Below, piece by piece: positions 42,484 through 52,160 of a stretch of 64,000 nucleotides of DNA; within the stretch, counting starts at the first letter, position 1, and every line of letters begins with the position of its first letter. The DNA comes from Massariosphaeria phaeospora (Eukaryota; Ascomycota; Dothideomycetes; Pleosporales): positions 1,178,001 through 1,242,000 of the forward strand of contig JAADJZ010000013.1 of assembly GCA_011032825.1 (NCBI GenBank), read 5' to 3'. The position numbers were made by a program, and so were the translations under genes. The notes under the pieces are model-generated. The model saw nothing but the letters and a program-made list of their open reading frames with translations. It searched no databases and had not been told where the DNA came from.

Positions 42484-44256
42484 CTACCCCCGCTCAGTAT
42501 ACATAGGATACATTTCCCGTGCCTTGTGCCACACAGCTTTGACAGCTTCCCCTTCAGCATCAACTCTTGCTATCACAGCAAGCTCCCGCTGTTTCTGGAG
42601 CTCCCAGTTTGCGTAGATTCGAGTGTGCTCCTTCACCCATTGGGCGTACTCGTGCCACTGATCTGCCCTCTGGTCTGGCGCTAGCTTAGCAAAATGCATA
42701 CTCTCCAAACTCTTGCCGGCGACGTCGACACAGAATCCGCCACCGCTGTTGTAGTAGGCATTCGGGAGTCGCGTCAAGAGCATCTCGCCAACCATGCCCT
42801 GCGCCTCTTCACTAAGCAAGCAGACGACGAAGAAGTGCATCTGGTATGCGCCCTTTTCCCACGCAACATTGCAGACAGCTTGGACAAAAGAGGCTAACCA
42901 GTTGGACGACTTGCCACAGGCCTCGTGCTGCCGTTCGCGGGTATCGGCCTTTGCGGCATAGCCAATGTATTGCAGAGGCGGAGAAAGTCTGCCCCCATCT
43001 CCACATCGCCGTTCAAGCTGAACACAGAATGTGCGAATGACCTGGAGGCGGCCGTCGGATCGATCATATGCATCAGTCTGAAGATATCTGCGTTGTCCTC
43101 GGGCGGTGTCGGCCCGCTTCCATTTCTGAAACTGGCGGTCGATGCGATAAAACACCTCACGGTGTTTTGTATTGTCAATAACAGACAAGTCATCGGATAT
43201 GTACCGCCGGAGCCATCTCGCCAATCTCTGCGCGTTGGTCGAGGACATAGACTGGCCAGACGTGTCGGTAAGCACCCGGGCATAAATGTTGGGCTGCACT
43301 TTGCCCCGCTCGTAATTCGCGTCTAGGGTTTGCCTGAGATCTGCGTCGCTGTTGGCGGCAATGACGAGGTTGCCATGCACAAGTTCTTGTATGATGCGAG
43401 GATGCATGCTGCACAGTGTCGAGAAGCTATGATACTGCCATACCATGGGGTAACGGGCATATTCTTTGCCGAGCACTGAGCCAGAGGCTGCTTCTGCGTC
43501 CCGTGCGGCTTCGAGTGCGGGTAATAATCCGTCTTGGTCGATGGCTTTGACAAGCTTAACAAAACTGGTCTGCTCATTGAGCGCCTCGCCTGGCAACATG
43601 CCGACATCCTCGAGGTCAGGGACCCGCAGGTCTTCTCGCGTGAGAGTACGCTGCAGCCCAACCGCGACCTGTGTCTCCATTGGAGCGAAGTCAAGTTCTT
43701 CGTCAGTACTGTCGTCAGAAGCGTCAGCACAGTCAGATACATCTGAGCCTCTGTGGAGGTCTTCCATCACTCGCTTGGTCTTGGACTGGCCTTTACGGCC
43801 GGCTGCCCGGACGCGGCGGGGGGGAGCAGGAGACACCGGTGTCTGGCGTAATATGGGGGGACCCATATCACGGACGGTTTGGTTGTCCTCTTCATCGGTA
43901 TGGTCCTCGTTGTCTTCATCAGACTCAACAGGAATGTCATACACGTCTTTTCTTGGTGGCCTCTGAAGCGTCCTATGCCTCGAGGCGACGCGGGCGTTCA
44001 CACTCTCTAGCCTGTCGGCATTGAGTGGATGCAGTTGGCTGCCTGCTGGACTCGAAGACGCGTGCATCGGGCCGGACGCATGGAGCGCCTCTCGCTGGCC
44101 TGTTTGAGTAGCAGTAGGCAGTTCTGCAGACTGGACTCTTCGCGGGCTGCCGGTGTCGCTGCTTGCGAGCTGGCTTGGCGCGTAGTCTTGGTCTGTGGCG
44201 GCATCGTCGTCAAGGACGAAATCTTCGATAGATTTTTTTCGCTTTCGGGGCACCAT
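42484..44256 (-). CDS. 590-aa nuclear-type protein with a YIG-like motif
   Basis: Single exon. The start MVPRKRKKSIEDF is a basic, nuclear-signal-like stretch. Residues 15-230 are low-complexity and acidic (SDEDNEDHTDEEDN). Residues about 240-400 are helical (FSTLCSMHPRIIQELVHG; ARWLRRYISDDL). Near residues 430-445 it reads LQYIGYAAKADTRERQH, which looks like the second half of a GIY-YIG nuclease core (Tyr-Ile-Gly, then Arg and His at about the right spacing). A conserved-looking segment follows (CNVAWEKGAYQMHFFVVCLL, LPNAYYNSGGGFCVDVAG). A GIY motif and a clear catalytic Glu were not found, so nuclease identity is only a hypothesis. It lies beside lineage-specific genes and a transposon. Confidence 0.65.
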   Translation of the reverse strand: MVPRKRKKSIEDFVLDDDAATDQDYAPSQLASSDTGSPRRVQSAELPTATQTGQREALHASGPMHASSSPAGSQLHPLNADRLESVNARVASRHRTLQRPPRKDVYDIPVESDEDNEDHTDEEDNQTVRDMGPPILRQTPVSPAPPRRVRAAGRKGQSKTKRVMEDLHRGSDVSDCADASDDSTDEELDFAPMETQVAVGLQRTLTREDLRVPDLEDVGMLPGEALNEQTSFVKLVKAIDQDGLLPALEAARDAEAASGSVLGKEYARYPMVWQYHSFSTLCSMHPRIIQELVHGNLVIAANSDADLRQTLDANYERGKVQPNIYARVLTDTSGQSMSSTNAQRLARWLRRYISDDLSVIDNTKHREVFYRIDRQFQKWKRADTARGQRRYLQTDAYDRSDGRLQVIRTFCVQLERRCGDGGRLSPPLQYIGYAAKADTRERQHEACGKSSNWLASFVQAVCNVAWEKGAYQMHFFVVCLLSEEAQGMVGEMLLTRLPNAYYNSGGGFCVDVAGKSLESMHFAKLAPDQRADQWHEYAQWVKEHTRIYANWELQKQRELAVIARVDAEGEAVKAVWHKAREMYPMYTERG

Positions 44257-45348
44257 ATTGAATGGTGGGGTGGTGGAGATGGGATGGGAGGAGGGAGTGA
44301 TGAGGTGTGGGAAGTTAGCGTCACATCTTCTTCGCCAGATCGAGATTCTCTGCCAAGCTCGTCAGTTAATAGGTGCCCACACAATTCTCAGTACAGCTAG
44401 TAAGTGTATGGCACATCGAATTTCATGAAGAGATTACTACGACTAGTTTCCTAGCAGCAACTTTACGGCTTTCACCAGTCTTTCCTCAAACCAGGCAATG
44501 ACCACTGCGTACAGTGCGATGTCGTCGGCCACAATCCGGCAACGTGTGGCCTAGCAGAATGCACTATGGCTTGTAATTGGTGCAAAGTCGAACCGGCCTT
44601 GCTGCAAGCTTATGGTCAGATGGCTAACCGCTGGACGCGGACTCGAGAGAGGGGATTGCCTGGCAGGAACCCGATTACTGGCGGCAGCGGAAGAACATTA
44701 AATAGGGGATAGGATCAAGCGTCTGTTGAGTGTCAGTATATAGGCCAATTCAAGGCTCTCATTGTGTTGGATTTAATGCTGCCATCGGGTGATTAGTCAT
44801 TATTGTCTTGGCGGAGTATAGAAGAATAACGACCGTCTGGATTGACACCGCTAGGAGCACCGCCGCGCCGCCCTGCAGCCCAGCCACTCCTATACTGACA
44901 ATGATTTCTAGGCATGTTGATTCATTCGTCTCCGTAGCCAAGCGATCGATGCGCGCCTCGAGGCCGGTGCCGATCGACGTGGTCCTCGGTTCGCAAAGCT
45001 GTCCAACTCTTACGGTCGACGCCGCACGGAAGCTACGCGATGCGTCGGCGGCCAAACGCGTAGAAGTTGACAACCTACTAGGGCAAATTCGGTCGGGGCA
45101 TCAACGCCTTCCGGACGAGGCCTTCGGTCGCTTTTCCCGTCTCTGTGGCAAGAAACACATATCCGAGGGTGATAGGACGCTCAACCGGTTGTGGTGCGAA
45201 GAATACGGGACATACCACATATGAATACCATCGCGAACGGGCGTAGTATCCGTAGATATGCGACGGCACGGAAATGGAGGACATATAAGCAGCCCTGACG
45301 TTGGCTTGCACAGGACATGAGAGGGAAGGGAGGCCAAGGCCTGCGCTA
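44257..45348. other. Spacer upstream of third transposon
   Basis: Contains the promoter of the 590-aa gene. Two overlapping open frames at 44759-45224 on opposite strands both start at TTG and lack an upstream ATG. The minus one includes a hydrophobic stretch (IIVSIGVAGLQGGAAVLLAV), so a gene remnant is possible but not shown. Confidence 0.4.
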
Positions 45349-45395
45349 CCGTGCTGACGCGCGTAATGCCCGGGTTCGCGTAATGCCCCACCAAC
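45349..45395 (+). repeat. Left terminal inverted repeat, third element
   Basis: Identical to the reverse complement of 47421-47467. Contains two GCGTAATGCCC blocks 17 bp apart. Confidence 0.95.
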
Positions 45396-45447
45396 TTTCA
45401 AAAACCGTCCCAACTACCTACCTTCAACACGCGATATCTTAACCACT

Positions 45448-47313
45448 ATGGCTCCAATTGATGACGCAATTGTAGCGTTTAAATCGCAAAGTCCTGATGC
45501 AAAACTCTCTCTGCAGGCAATTTCCGATTAGTATGGTGTTGAGCGATCGACGCTGGGGCGGCGCGTACGAGGTGTAACACGCCCAAAACAAGTCAAGGCA
45601 GCTGCTCAACAACACCTTAACCCACAACAAGAGTTAGAGCTTTGCGCTTATATTGAAGACTTAACAAAGCAAAGGCTACCTCCTACGCGAGCTATGATCC
45701 AAAATTTTGCTAGCAAGGTAGCGAAAACGCGTGTTTCAAACGCCTAGGTAACGCGCTTCATCAACCGAAACAGCAACCATCTCATCTCTAAATGGACCTC
45801 TGGTATGGACGCTGTACGTTACTACGCTAATTCAAGGTTCAAATATAACCTATATTTCGAGCTTCTGCATAGTAAAATAGAGGAGTACAACGTCCTGCCC
45901 AAGAACACCTACAATATAGACGAAAAAGGCTTCATGATAGGTGTGACCGGACGCTCTAAACGAGTGTTCTCACGACACCAATGGAAGCAAAAAGAGGTAA
46001 CGTCAGCCCTTCAAGATGGCTCCCGGGAGTGGGTGACGCTTTTGGCAGCAGTTTGTGCTAATAGTAAGGTGTTACCGCCCAGGCTGCTGTACGCCTCAGC
46101 TAACAGCACATTACAATCAACATGGGTAGCCGACATCCAAGCTGGTCAACACGACGTGTTTGTGAGCTCAACACTATCAGGTTGGAGCAATAACGACGTT
46201 GGTTTGGCATGGTTGGAGCAGGTATTTGACCGCTGTACAAAGGAGAAAGCTCGCCGTGGAAGAGACTACCGCCTCCTCATCGTCGACGGCCATGGTAGTC
46301 ACCTGACTGACGACTTCCTCAACTACTGTCTCAACCACCGGATACTCCTCGGTGTTATGCCGCCTCACAGTACCCATACGCTTCAACCGCTTGATGTGGT
46401 AATGTTCAAGCCTCTATCAAGCTCCTATACCAAGGCCCTCACTACCCACCTCCAACAAAGCCTCGGGCGAGTTCTAATACGTAAGGGCGACTTCTTCCCG
46501 CTGTTTTGGGAAGCCTAGGGTGCCTCGTTCAAGAAGGCTACCGTACTCAAGTCTTTTGAAGCTACTGGTATTTGGCCTATAGATCGAGAGAAAATACTCA
46601 AACGCTTCACCGATAAGGCTCCGGATAGAGCCTCACGATCGTCAGCCCTCACCGATAAGAATTGGATCCATATGGAGCGCCTTGTACGAGCTGCAGTTAC
46701 CGACACTAGCGCAGAGGAGTCGAAGCAGCTCTCTCAATTAGTACACCATCTCCATGTACAAAATGAGCTGCTTCACCATGAGAACTAGGGCTTGAAGACT
46801 GCCCTTACTACTCACAAGAAGCACAAGAAGAAGGGATCTGTCCTTGACCTCTAGCAGCGCAAGGAGTATCATGGTGGAGCTATCATGTGGTCGCCGCGGA
46901 AGATCCGGAAGGCAATGGCTCGTAAAGTGGTCAAGCAGCGTACGAAGAAGGAGCTAGAGTTGCAAAAAGCAAACACTAAGGAGCTTAAGGCAGCTGCTAC
47001 CTTGTACAACAAAAAAATCGCGGAGGAGAAGCGTGTGGCGCGGGAGAAGCTCAAGGTTGAGCGCGATCGTGAGAAGGCTGAAAAGGCAGCTATCGCGGCG
47101 GCCAAAAAAGCAGAACTCAACACCAGAAAAGAGCTTCAGACTGCCCAATCTAGTAAGCGCAAGGCCTCACGAGTATCCTCATCTAAGGATAAGCCCTAGA
47201 AACGTATGCGCGTTGCTGCAGCTCGCGCGGCGTCACCTGAAGCTGCACCAGCTGCTCCACCCAAGGTGAACCGCCGCGGCCGCAGCATCAACGTTCCATC
47301 TAAATATAGATAA
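45448..47313 (+). pseudogene. Pogo transposase (third element), six in-frame TAG only
   Basis: A single 622-codon frame from ATG to TAA without any frameshift. It is interrupted by six TAG codons (45529, 45745, 46516, 46786, 46852, 47197) and no internal TAA or TGA. N-terminal DNA-binding part (YGVERSTLGRRVRG); catalytic motifs YNIDEKGF, LLIVDGHGSH and HTLQPLDVVMF all intact; C-terminal YHGGAIMWSPRKI, basic coiled coil, and RRGRSIN near the end. TAGs replace residues expected to be Trp or Gln (for example before VTRF, and in LFWEA*). Non-functional unless the stops are read through. Confidence 0.88.
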
Positions 47314-47420
47314 AACAAGTTGTACAATAGCCTCATTACAATCGCTCCACTAAAAAATCTCGTGATAATAGCTATTGTACGTGTTGTCATAGGCTCAAGT
47401 TTGTGGTGGTGAGCATGTTG

Positions 47421-47467
47421 GTTGGTGGGGCATTACGCGAACCCGGGCATTACGCGCGTCAGCACGG
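47421..47467 (-). repeat. Right terminal inverted repeat, third element
   Basis: Perfect inverted partner of 45349-45395, followed by TA. Confidence 0.95.
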
Positions 47468-48867
47468 TACGAGAATTCTCCGAATGCATTGATTACTCTG
47501 CATTCATAGCTCACAGTATCGTCACTGGCTGCCAACGTCAACCGGTACTTCGAAATACAAGCCAGCCCACCCACTCCCGGAAGTGTTACCCGCCTGACGG
47601 AAAAGGGTGAGGGAACTGTAGGGGTCATGCGCGAGGCAGCCAGAGGGGGGTAGCAAGTATAATGTCTGGGATGATTCCTATAGCAGGACTCCATGACATT
47701 AATCCATGTCTTGTTGCGACGTCGATGGCGCAGATACGGCTGATGTAGAGGTTAGATTGGGCGATCTCGAACGGTATTTAGTGTATGTAAGTCGAGCGTG
47801 AGGCCGTAGTCTTCATTGTGTATTTTCTGATATTCGCAAAAGCTCACACGACGAGCAACCTTCTTTCATTGTGGGCTCGGCCATATTTCGTTACTTTGGA
47901 GTGAGCTTTCAGAACTACCGTTCTTCGATATATTTCCCTGTAGCCACGTATAGACTCCCTTGTCTGCTTTGTCCTCATTTATCCGCACTCTTCCTCTCTC
48001 CCGTATCTTCTTAGCCACATTGATCTGGTCAACCAGGTACGCACCTCCGGGAGGCTCTAGGGGCATGTGAATAGCCCGCTTAGCATCCGAGTCTCCGCGT
48101 CTCAGACGTTGTCAGGCGAGCGAAGTTGTGTCCACGCGGAGCTACCCGCCATGATTTGGGTACCAGGCTGTAACCGTGAGTGTGTGAGTGTCGCCAGCAC
48201 GCGTCGTCGGCTTGCTGAGCTTCTGGATCTTGTGGAGGATCGTATGGCAGTATCGGGGTGTACTGAGGCGCTTCCGATGACATTTCCCGTCTCCGTTTTA
48301 GTGGACGGGGCCCCGAATCTCCACCTACTGAGCTGGGCTGAACCGCGTGCGTGTGGAGATCCCTGGAGTCTAGGCTAGGCAAGATGCTATCGAGTGTGTC
48401 ATGGACACAGCGTGTCTGAGGAGCCAATGATCGTACTCACTTGAGCGATGTCGGGCACTTCAATGCACGGCTGTTCGCGTTTCTGTAAGTGAATTAAGTG
48501 TATTAGACATACCGAGGGATCGCGGTCTCTTCTCAGTTCCCAAGAAACCGACCCGCCAGTAGGTATCCCGGCATAGTTTGTTACGCTCTCTCATTCCAGC
48601 CTGTCGGCGAGTCCTTGTTCTCGGCCTGCGCCACTCTATGCAGGTGTGCGGTTGCGACAAGGTGAGCAGGGTGGCAGTGCCAAGGTTCACGCATACTTCT
48701 CTTAGTTTCCATGACGCTCCTTCCTCACGGCGTTATCGTACCGACCGACGCATCCCGGCACCCGGAGAATCTTGCCGCCGCGCCAACGCAAAATCCGTCC
48801 CTCGCCCCTCCGCATCGCCCATCCCACCCACCTCAACCTCGTCTACTTTTTTCAAAAGTATTCGTCA
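47468..48867. other. Long stretch with only unsupported frames
   Basis: Two minus-strand frames (47866-48066 with an ATG, 48080-48427 with a TTG) could be remnants of one decayed gene, but no motif is recognisable. The right end is the presumed promoter of the gene at 48868. Confidence 0.4.
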
Positions 48868-49411
48868 ATGGCGGATCCACCGCCCCCTCCCATACCCTCT
48901 GGGCTGCCTCGGGGCCGCATACCTCCCAAGAACCCCTACACATGGGACCGACTGACCGCCATGTTCCATACATGTGGCATTTACGACTACCACACTTGCT
49001 GTCTGCGGTGCGGCAAAGCAGATGATGCAGCACACCGATCCAACTGGATGGACTGCGGAGGCAAATGCTTCCTATGCAACAAGCGCCCCATTCCTGCACA
49101 TAATGGCAAACACGCCATTGGCCATCAAGGCAAAGTAAGTTGAACTGCGCCGTTTATACGACACTTACTAACGTTGCCAGGCTTGCTCGGCCATGCAACT
49201 GTGGTATAGCAATTTTTTCGATGCACGATTCTTCCACGAGCATGCCGGCCTGAACGGCGCGATGCCTTGGAATGAAGACGGCATAGAGAAGTATAATCAA
49301 CAACGTCTCCTCTTACCTCCGCCTGCCACATCCGGGGCTCAAGGCGGTGGTCCTGGACTGACCCAGAGGTCTCCGCCTGCCACATTTGAGCTCAAGGCGG
49401 GACTCATATGA
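48868..49411 (+). CDS. Cys-rich putative zinc-binding protein, frame ends in a minisatellite
   Basis: Exons 48868-49134 and 49181-49411 (46-nt intron GTAAGT...GCCAG) give 165 aa. After a Pro-rich start (MADPPPPPIP) comes a Cys/His cluster: CGIYDYHTCCLRCGKADDAAH, then MDCGGKCFLCNKR, then AIGHQGKACS. This looks like a treble-clef or double zinc knuckle, unassigned. The second exon continues MQLWYSNFFDARFFHEH and enters a 54-nt minisatellite coding RSPPATFGAQGG-type units. The second unit is only 50 nt, which shifts the frame and ends the protein at TGA 49409-49411. The stop overlaps the ATG of the next frame (ATGA). Most likely the N-terminal part of a longer gene broken by repeat slippage. Confidence 0.6.
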
Positions 49412-49560
49412 ACCATCGGTCTCCGCCTGCCACATTCGGGGCTCAAGGCAGAGTTCCTAGGCTGAAGCAACGGTCTCCGCCTGCCACATTCGGGGCTCAA
49501 GGCGGAGCTCCTAGGCTGAACCAACGATCTCCGTTTGCAACTTCTGTTGCTCAAGGCGGG
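49315..49560. repeat. 54-nt coding minisatellite, about five units
   Basis: Units begin near 49315 and at 49368, 49418, 49472 and 49526. Unit 2 is 50 nt, the following ones 54 nt. A second, 33-nt periodicity (SQPTTHVAYGG peptide) follows at about 49575-49710. Confidence 0.85.
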
Positions 49561-50418
49561 GCTGGTGGGCGATCTCAGCCTACAACACATGTTGCTTATG
49601 GGGGCTTTCAGCCTGCACCATATGTTGCTCATGGGCGCTCTCAGCCTACAACACATGTTGCTTATGGGGGCTCTCAGCCTGCAACACATGTTGACGCAAC
49701 GCATGTTGCCGCAACACCTGTTGCTTATCCTGCAACACCAGTTGCTCACAGCAGTGAACTTGGCGGTAGAAAGAGAAAACGGGATGCTGACTACGTTGGC
49801 AGTATCACCAAGCATGCCACCACCACCAACGCTATCAAGGACATGAATCCGAACAAGAAACCACAGCAAAGTTTCAACTCTCGTGGTGGTTCGACACATG
49901 GCATCGCTTTGCCAGTGATCACCGCTCCTCGTTCGGCTCGCGACATTGAGTTGACAATCCCGACACACCAGCGCGCCGCTCGGAATTCGTCTGCTCCTCC
50001 ACGTCGCAATGACTACGCCATGGAAATCGACCAAGTTGATAACCTAGCGGACAACCCCGAGGCTGATTTTCAGCGTCAGTTTGACCAGATCAAGCGTGAG
50101 CGTGACGAAATGGCGCGTGAGCTTGACACCATTAAGCTCGCCCTTAGCCGAGAACGCGTGACGGGGGAGGAGTTGACAAAGAAACCAGCCTCATTCGAAG
50201 CGCTTTCTGCAGCCCAACAAGCCTCACCATCAACTGCGCATGATGCAACGCCTGACCTAGAGGCGTCAGAGGAGTTGGACGTGAAATATCATCCTTCCGA
50301 ACTCGAGATGGCGCATGGTATGCCTCAACCGGGAGATCACGCAGCAGTGACGCAAGAGGCATCGGGTGAGCTTGTCCAAGTCAAGCCTGAACCCCAAGTC
50401 AAGCTCGAGCATGAGTGA
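49408..50418 (+). CDS. Repeat-containing protein, likely C-terminal part of the broken upstream gene
   Basis: 336 aa in the -1 frame relative to the upstream exon. It starts inside the minisatellite (RSPPATFGAQGRVPRLKQ units), passes through 11-residue SQPTTHVAYGG repeats, a basic GGRKRKRD (possible nuclear signal), a coiled-coil-like stretch (ADFQRQFDQIKREREMA-like, at about residue 225-260) and ends acidic with a possible SUMO-type VKPE/VKLE pair. No TATA box or separate 5' exon is apparent, which favours it being the original 3' part of the Cys-rich gene rather than an independent gene. Function unknown. Confidence 0.55.
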   Translation: MNHRSPPATFGAQGRVPRLKQRSPPATFGAQGGAPRLNQRSPFATSVAQGGAGGRSQPTTHVAYGGFQPAPYVAHGRSQPTTHVAYGGSQPATHVDATHVAATPVAYPATPVAHSSELGGRKRKRDADYVGSITKHATTTNAIKDMNPNKKPQQSFNSRGGSTHGIALPVITAPRSARDIELTIPTHQRAARNSSAPPRRNDYAMEIDQVDNLADNPEADFQRQFDQIKRERDEMARELDTIKLALSRERVTGEELTKKPASFEALSAAQQASPSTAHDATPDLEASEELDVKYHPSELEMAHGMPQPGDHAAVTQEASGELVQVKPEPQVKLEHE

Positions 50419-51260
50419 GCGCGCGGCGCGAGGGTGGATTTGGCGGTGTAATCTTTTCCTATCTCGAGTAGCAGATTTTCTAATACCATGCTTTGTAATT
50501 TATGATTGTGATTCACTGTGATAAACGCATATCTCCCATGCCAAAGTACCCTTTCACAGTCGTGTTCCTCACCTGAAGGAGTATAACACAGTAGCGCTCG
50601 GGTATTGTGCCTTTAAGAGCGTAAGAAGGTCTCGTTTATATGCAAGGCGATGTATCAGGGGCATTGCTGGTGAGCCAGTTCGTTGTCGCTGGACCGACTC
50701 ACATGGATTGTACAGTTCCCAGGCAATCAGATTATAGCACACAATGTAGATGACACATGCCACAGAAGGGCAAACTCTCGCCATGGTTAACAATCACAGG
50801 TGACCCTGACGACTACAGGCCTCATATGAAGACCTCTGCAGGTCACTCTATTTGCGAGCTCAAAGAATACCTAGTTGGATATCCTTCACGTCACGTCAAT
50901 AGGTGGAATCGCACTGTGTGTAGTGGAGCCCACTGAACACGGCAGGGCTTTGCGTTGCTCAGCTTTCTCTAGTTGTCTGAGTCAGGGACTGGTGGAAAGG
51001 AGTGAGTGAAAGATCCAGTGAAACCAGACTTGTTATTGAGCTTTGGACAGTTGCACGGGTTGCCTTGACAGCAAGTGAACAACCTTACAAGATTGCTTTG
51101 AACGTCCCCACAGCAACAGCCAGCACGTTTTGTCGAAGAAAAATATCGTCGATTCTCTACTACCCACACCACCAAAGCACCACATCAGCAAAGCACTGCA
51201 CGTCCACTACACACCTCTCCGGCTGTCGAGCTCTAGGAATAGCGCTGACTCAATCCTAAG
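50419..51260. other. Intergenic, no gene seen
   Basis: 0.84 kb with only short frames; the right end is the presumed promoter of the gene at 51261. Confidence 0.5.
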
Positions 51261-52160
51261 ATGCAGAATACGCCCACTGATCCAGAAAGGATGGTAGACG
51301 AGGCCCCAATTCATCCAGAAAGCATGGCAGACGAGCCCCCGGCACCGACGCCCACTCATCCAGAGACAACGGCAGAGGAGCCTCCGGCATCGCCACCGAC
51401 GCCTACTCGTCCAGAAAAGATGGCAGACGAGCAGCCCCCGGCACCGACATACTCCACCTGGGAGTACGACCCTACCATACAGAACATCCGACCGGTTCAA
51501 CGCGCCGCCTCCCCACCCGCCGAAATCGATCCCCCCTCCTACAACGCCCTAGCTCGCGAGCTCACCGACCGCGAAGAGCATGTCCAGAACGCCGCACAGC
51601 TGCGCGACAAAGGCCTTCCATACACGCTACTCGCGCCCTGGTCGACGGAACTGCTCTCCTTCTGCGTCGAGCACCAGGACCTGCTCGAGCGCTACTATGC
51701 CGTCGAACAGCTGACCTGGCAGACGGTTGTGGGGCGTCTTAGCTATATCCGGTCGGGCGAAGCGTTTAATGAAGAGAAAAGCGACGACGCGCGATTTGAG
51801 CAAGAATTGATGATGCTGTCAGAGGTCGAGGACGCTATTATGGGGGAGGAGCGCATGTTCGAAGACCAGGCGATTCTGGTGGCGCTGCTGCAGCGTGTGC
51901 AGACTAGGCTGGACAGGGAGGTGCGGAGGCTGCAGTCTGGCTTGTTGGATGATGATGATGCGGGAGTAGAGCCGATTACGCAGCTGCCGGAGATGCTGCT
52001 CGGAATGGTGCAGCGTGGCGAGGAGTTGAATGAGGTGTACAGGGACCTGGTTGCGCAGGAGGAGCGCTGGTTTCCGAGGCGGTTTTTGGAGGACGGGGAG
52101 GTTGAGGAGGGGGAGGTGGTGGAGGGGGATGATAAGGAGAATGGAGGGGGATCCTCTTGA
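51261..52160 (+). CDS. Acidic 299-aa protein with degenerate Pro/Glu repeats, unknown function
   Basis: Single exon. Residues 1-62 are four degenerate units built on HPE-x-MADE-PPAPT. From about 90 the protein is helical: YNALARELTDREEHVQNAAQL, LLSFCVEHQDLLERYYAVEQL, then AIMGEERMFEDQAILVALLQRVQTRL and a final acidic coil (EVEEGEVVEGDDKEN). No enzyme motif; coiled-coil or scaffold nature is inferred. Its stop codon lies within the first bases of the 184-bp tandem repeat that follows, so the repeat array may have shaped the 3' end. Accessory gene. Confidence 0.65.
   Translation: MQNTPTDPERMVDEAPIHPESMADEPPAPTPTHPETTAEEPPASPPTPTRPEKMADEQPPAPTYSTWEYDPTIQNIRPVQRAASPPAEIDPPSYNALARELTDREEHVQNAAQLRDKGLPYTLLAPWSTELLSFCVEHQDLLERYYAVEQLTWQTVVGRLSYIRSGEAFNEEKSDDARFEQELMMLSEVEDAIMGEERMFEDQAILVALLQRVQTRLDREVRRLQSGLLDDDDAGVEPITQLPEMLLGMVQRGEELNEVYRDLVAQEERWFPRRFLEDGEVEEGEVVEGDDKENGGGSS

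Larger units (their letters stand above)
45349..47467 (+). mobile_element. Third Fot1/pogo-type DNA transposon, intact ends
   Basis: 2119 bp with perfect 47-bp inverted repeats (45349-45395 and 47421-47467), starting CCGTGCTGACGCGCG. TA duplication at 45347-45348 and 47468-47469. One transposase frame in between. Perfect repeats and no frameshift make it the best-preserved of the three elements, and it has fewer stops than the nested pair. Related to, but a different subfamily from, the elements at 24-28.5 kb. Confidence 0.95.

Noticed and set aside
44759..45224. Overlapping frames on both strands, one with a hydrophobic stretch
   Set aside because: Both begin with TTG and no upstream exon with an ATG could be joined convincingly.
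24396..47313. Reassignment of TAG to an amino acid in this genome
   Set aside because: Ordinary genes in the window end at TAG at their family-typical ends (CTF18, the CVNH lectin, GH31, GH3, the SNF2 ATPase, the ACS transporter), so TAG is a normal stop here.
47866..48427. Possible two-part minus-strand gene
   Set aside because: The upstream part starts at TTG, no in-phase intron or motif was found, and the codon pattern does not look coding.
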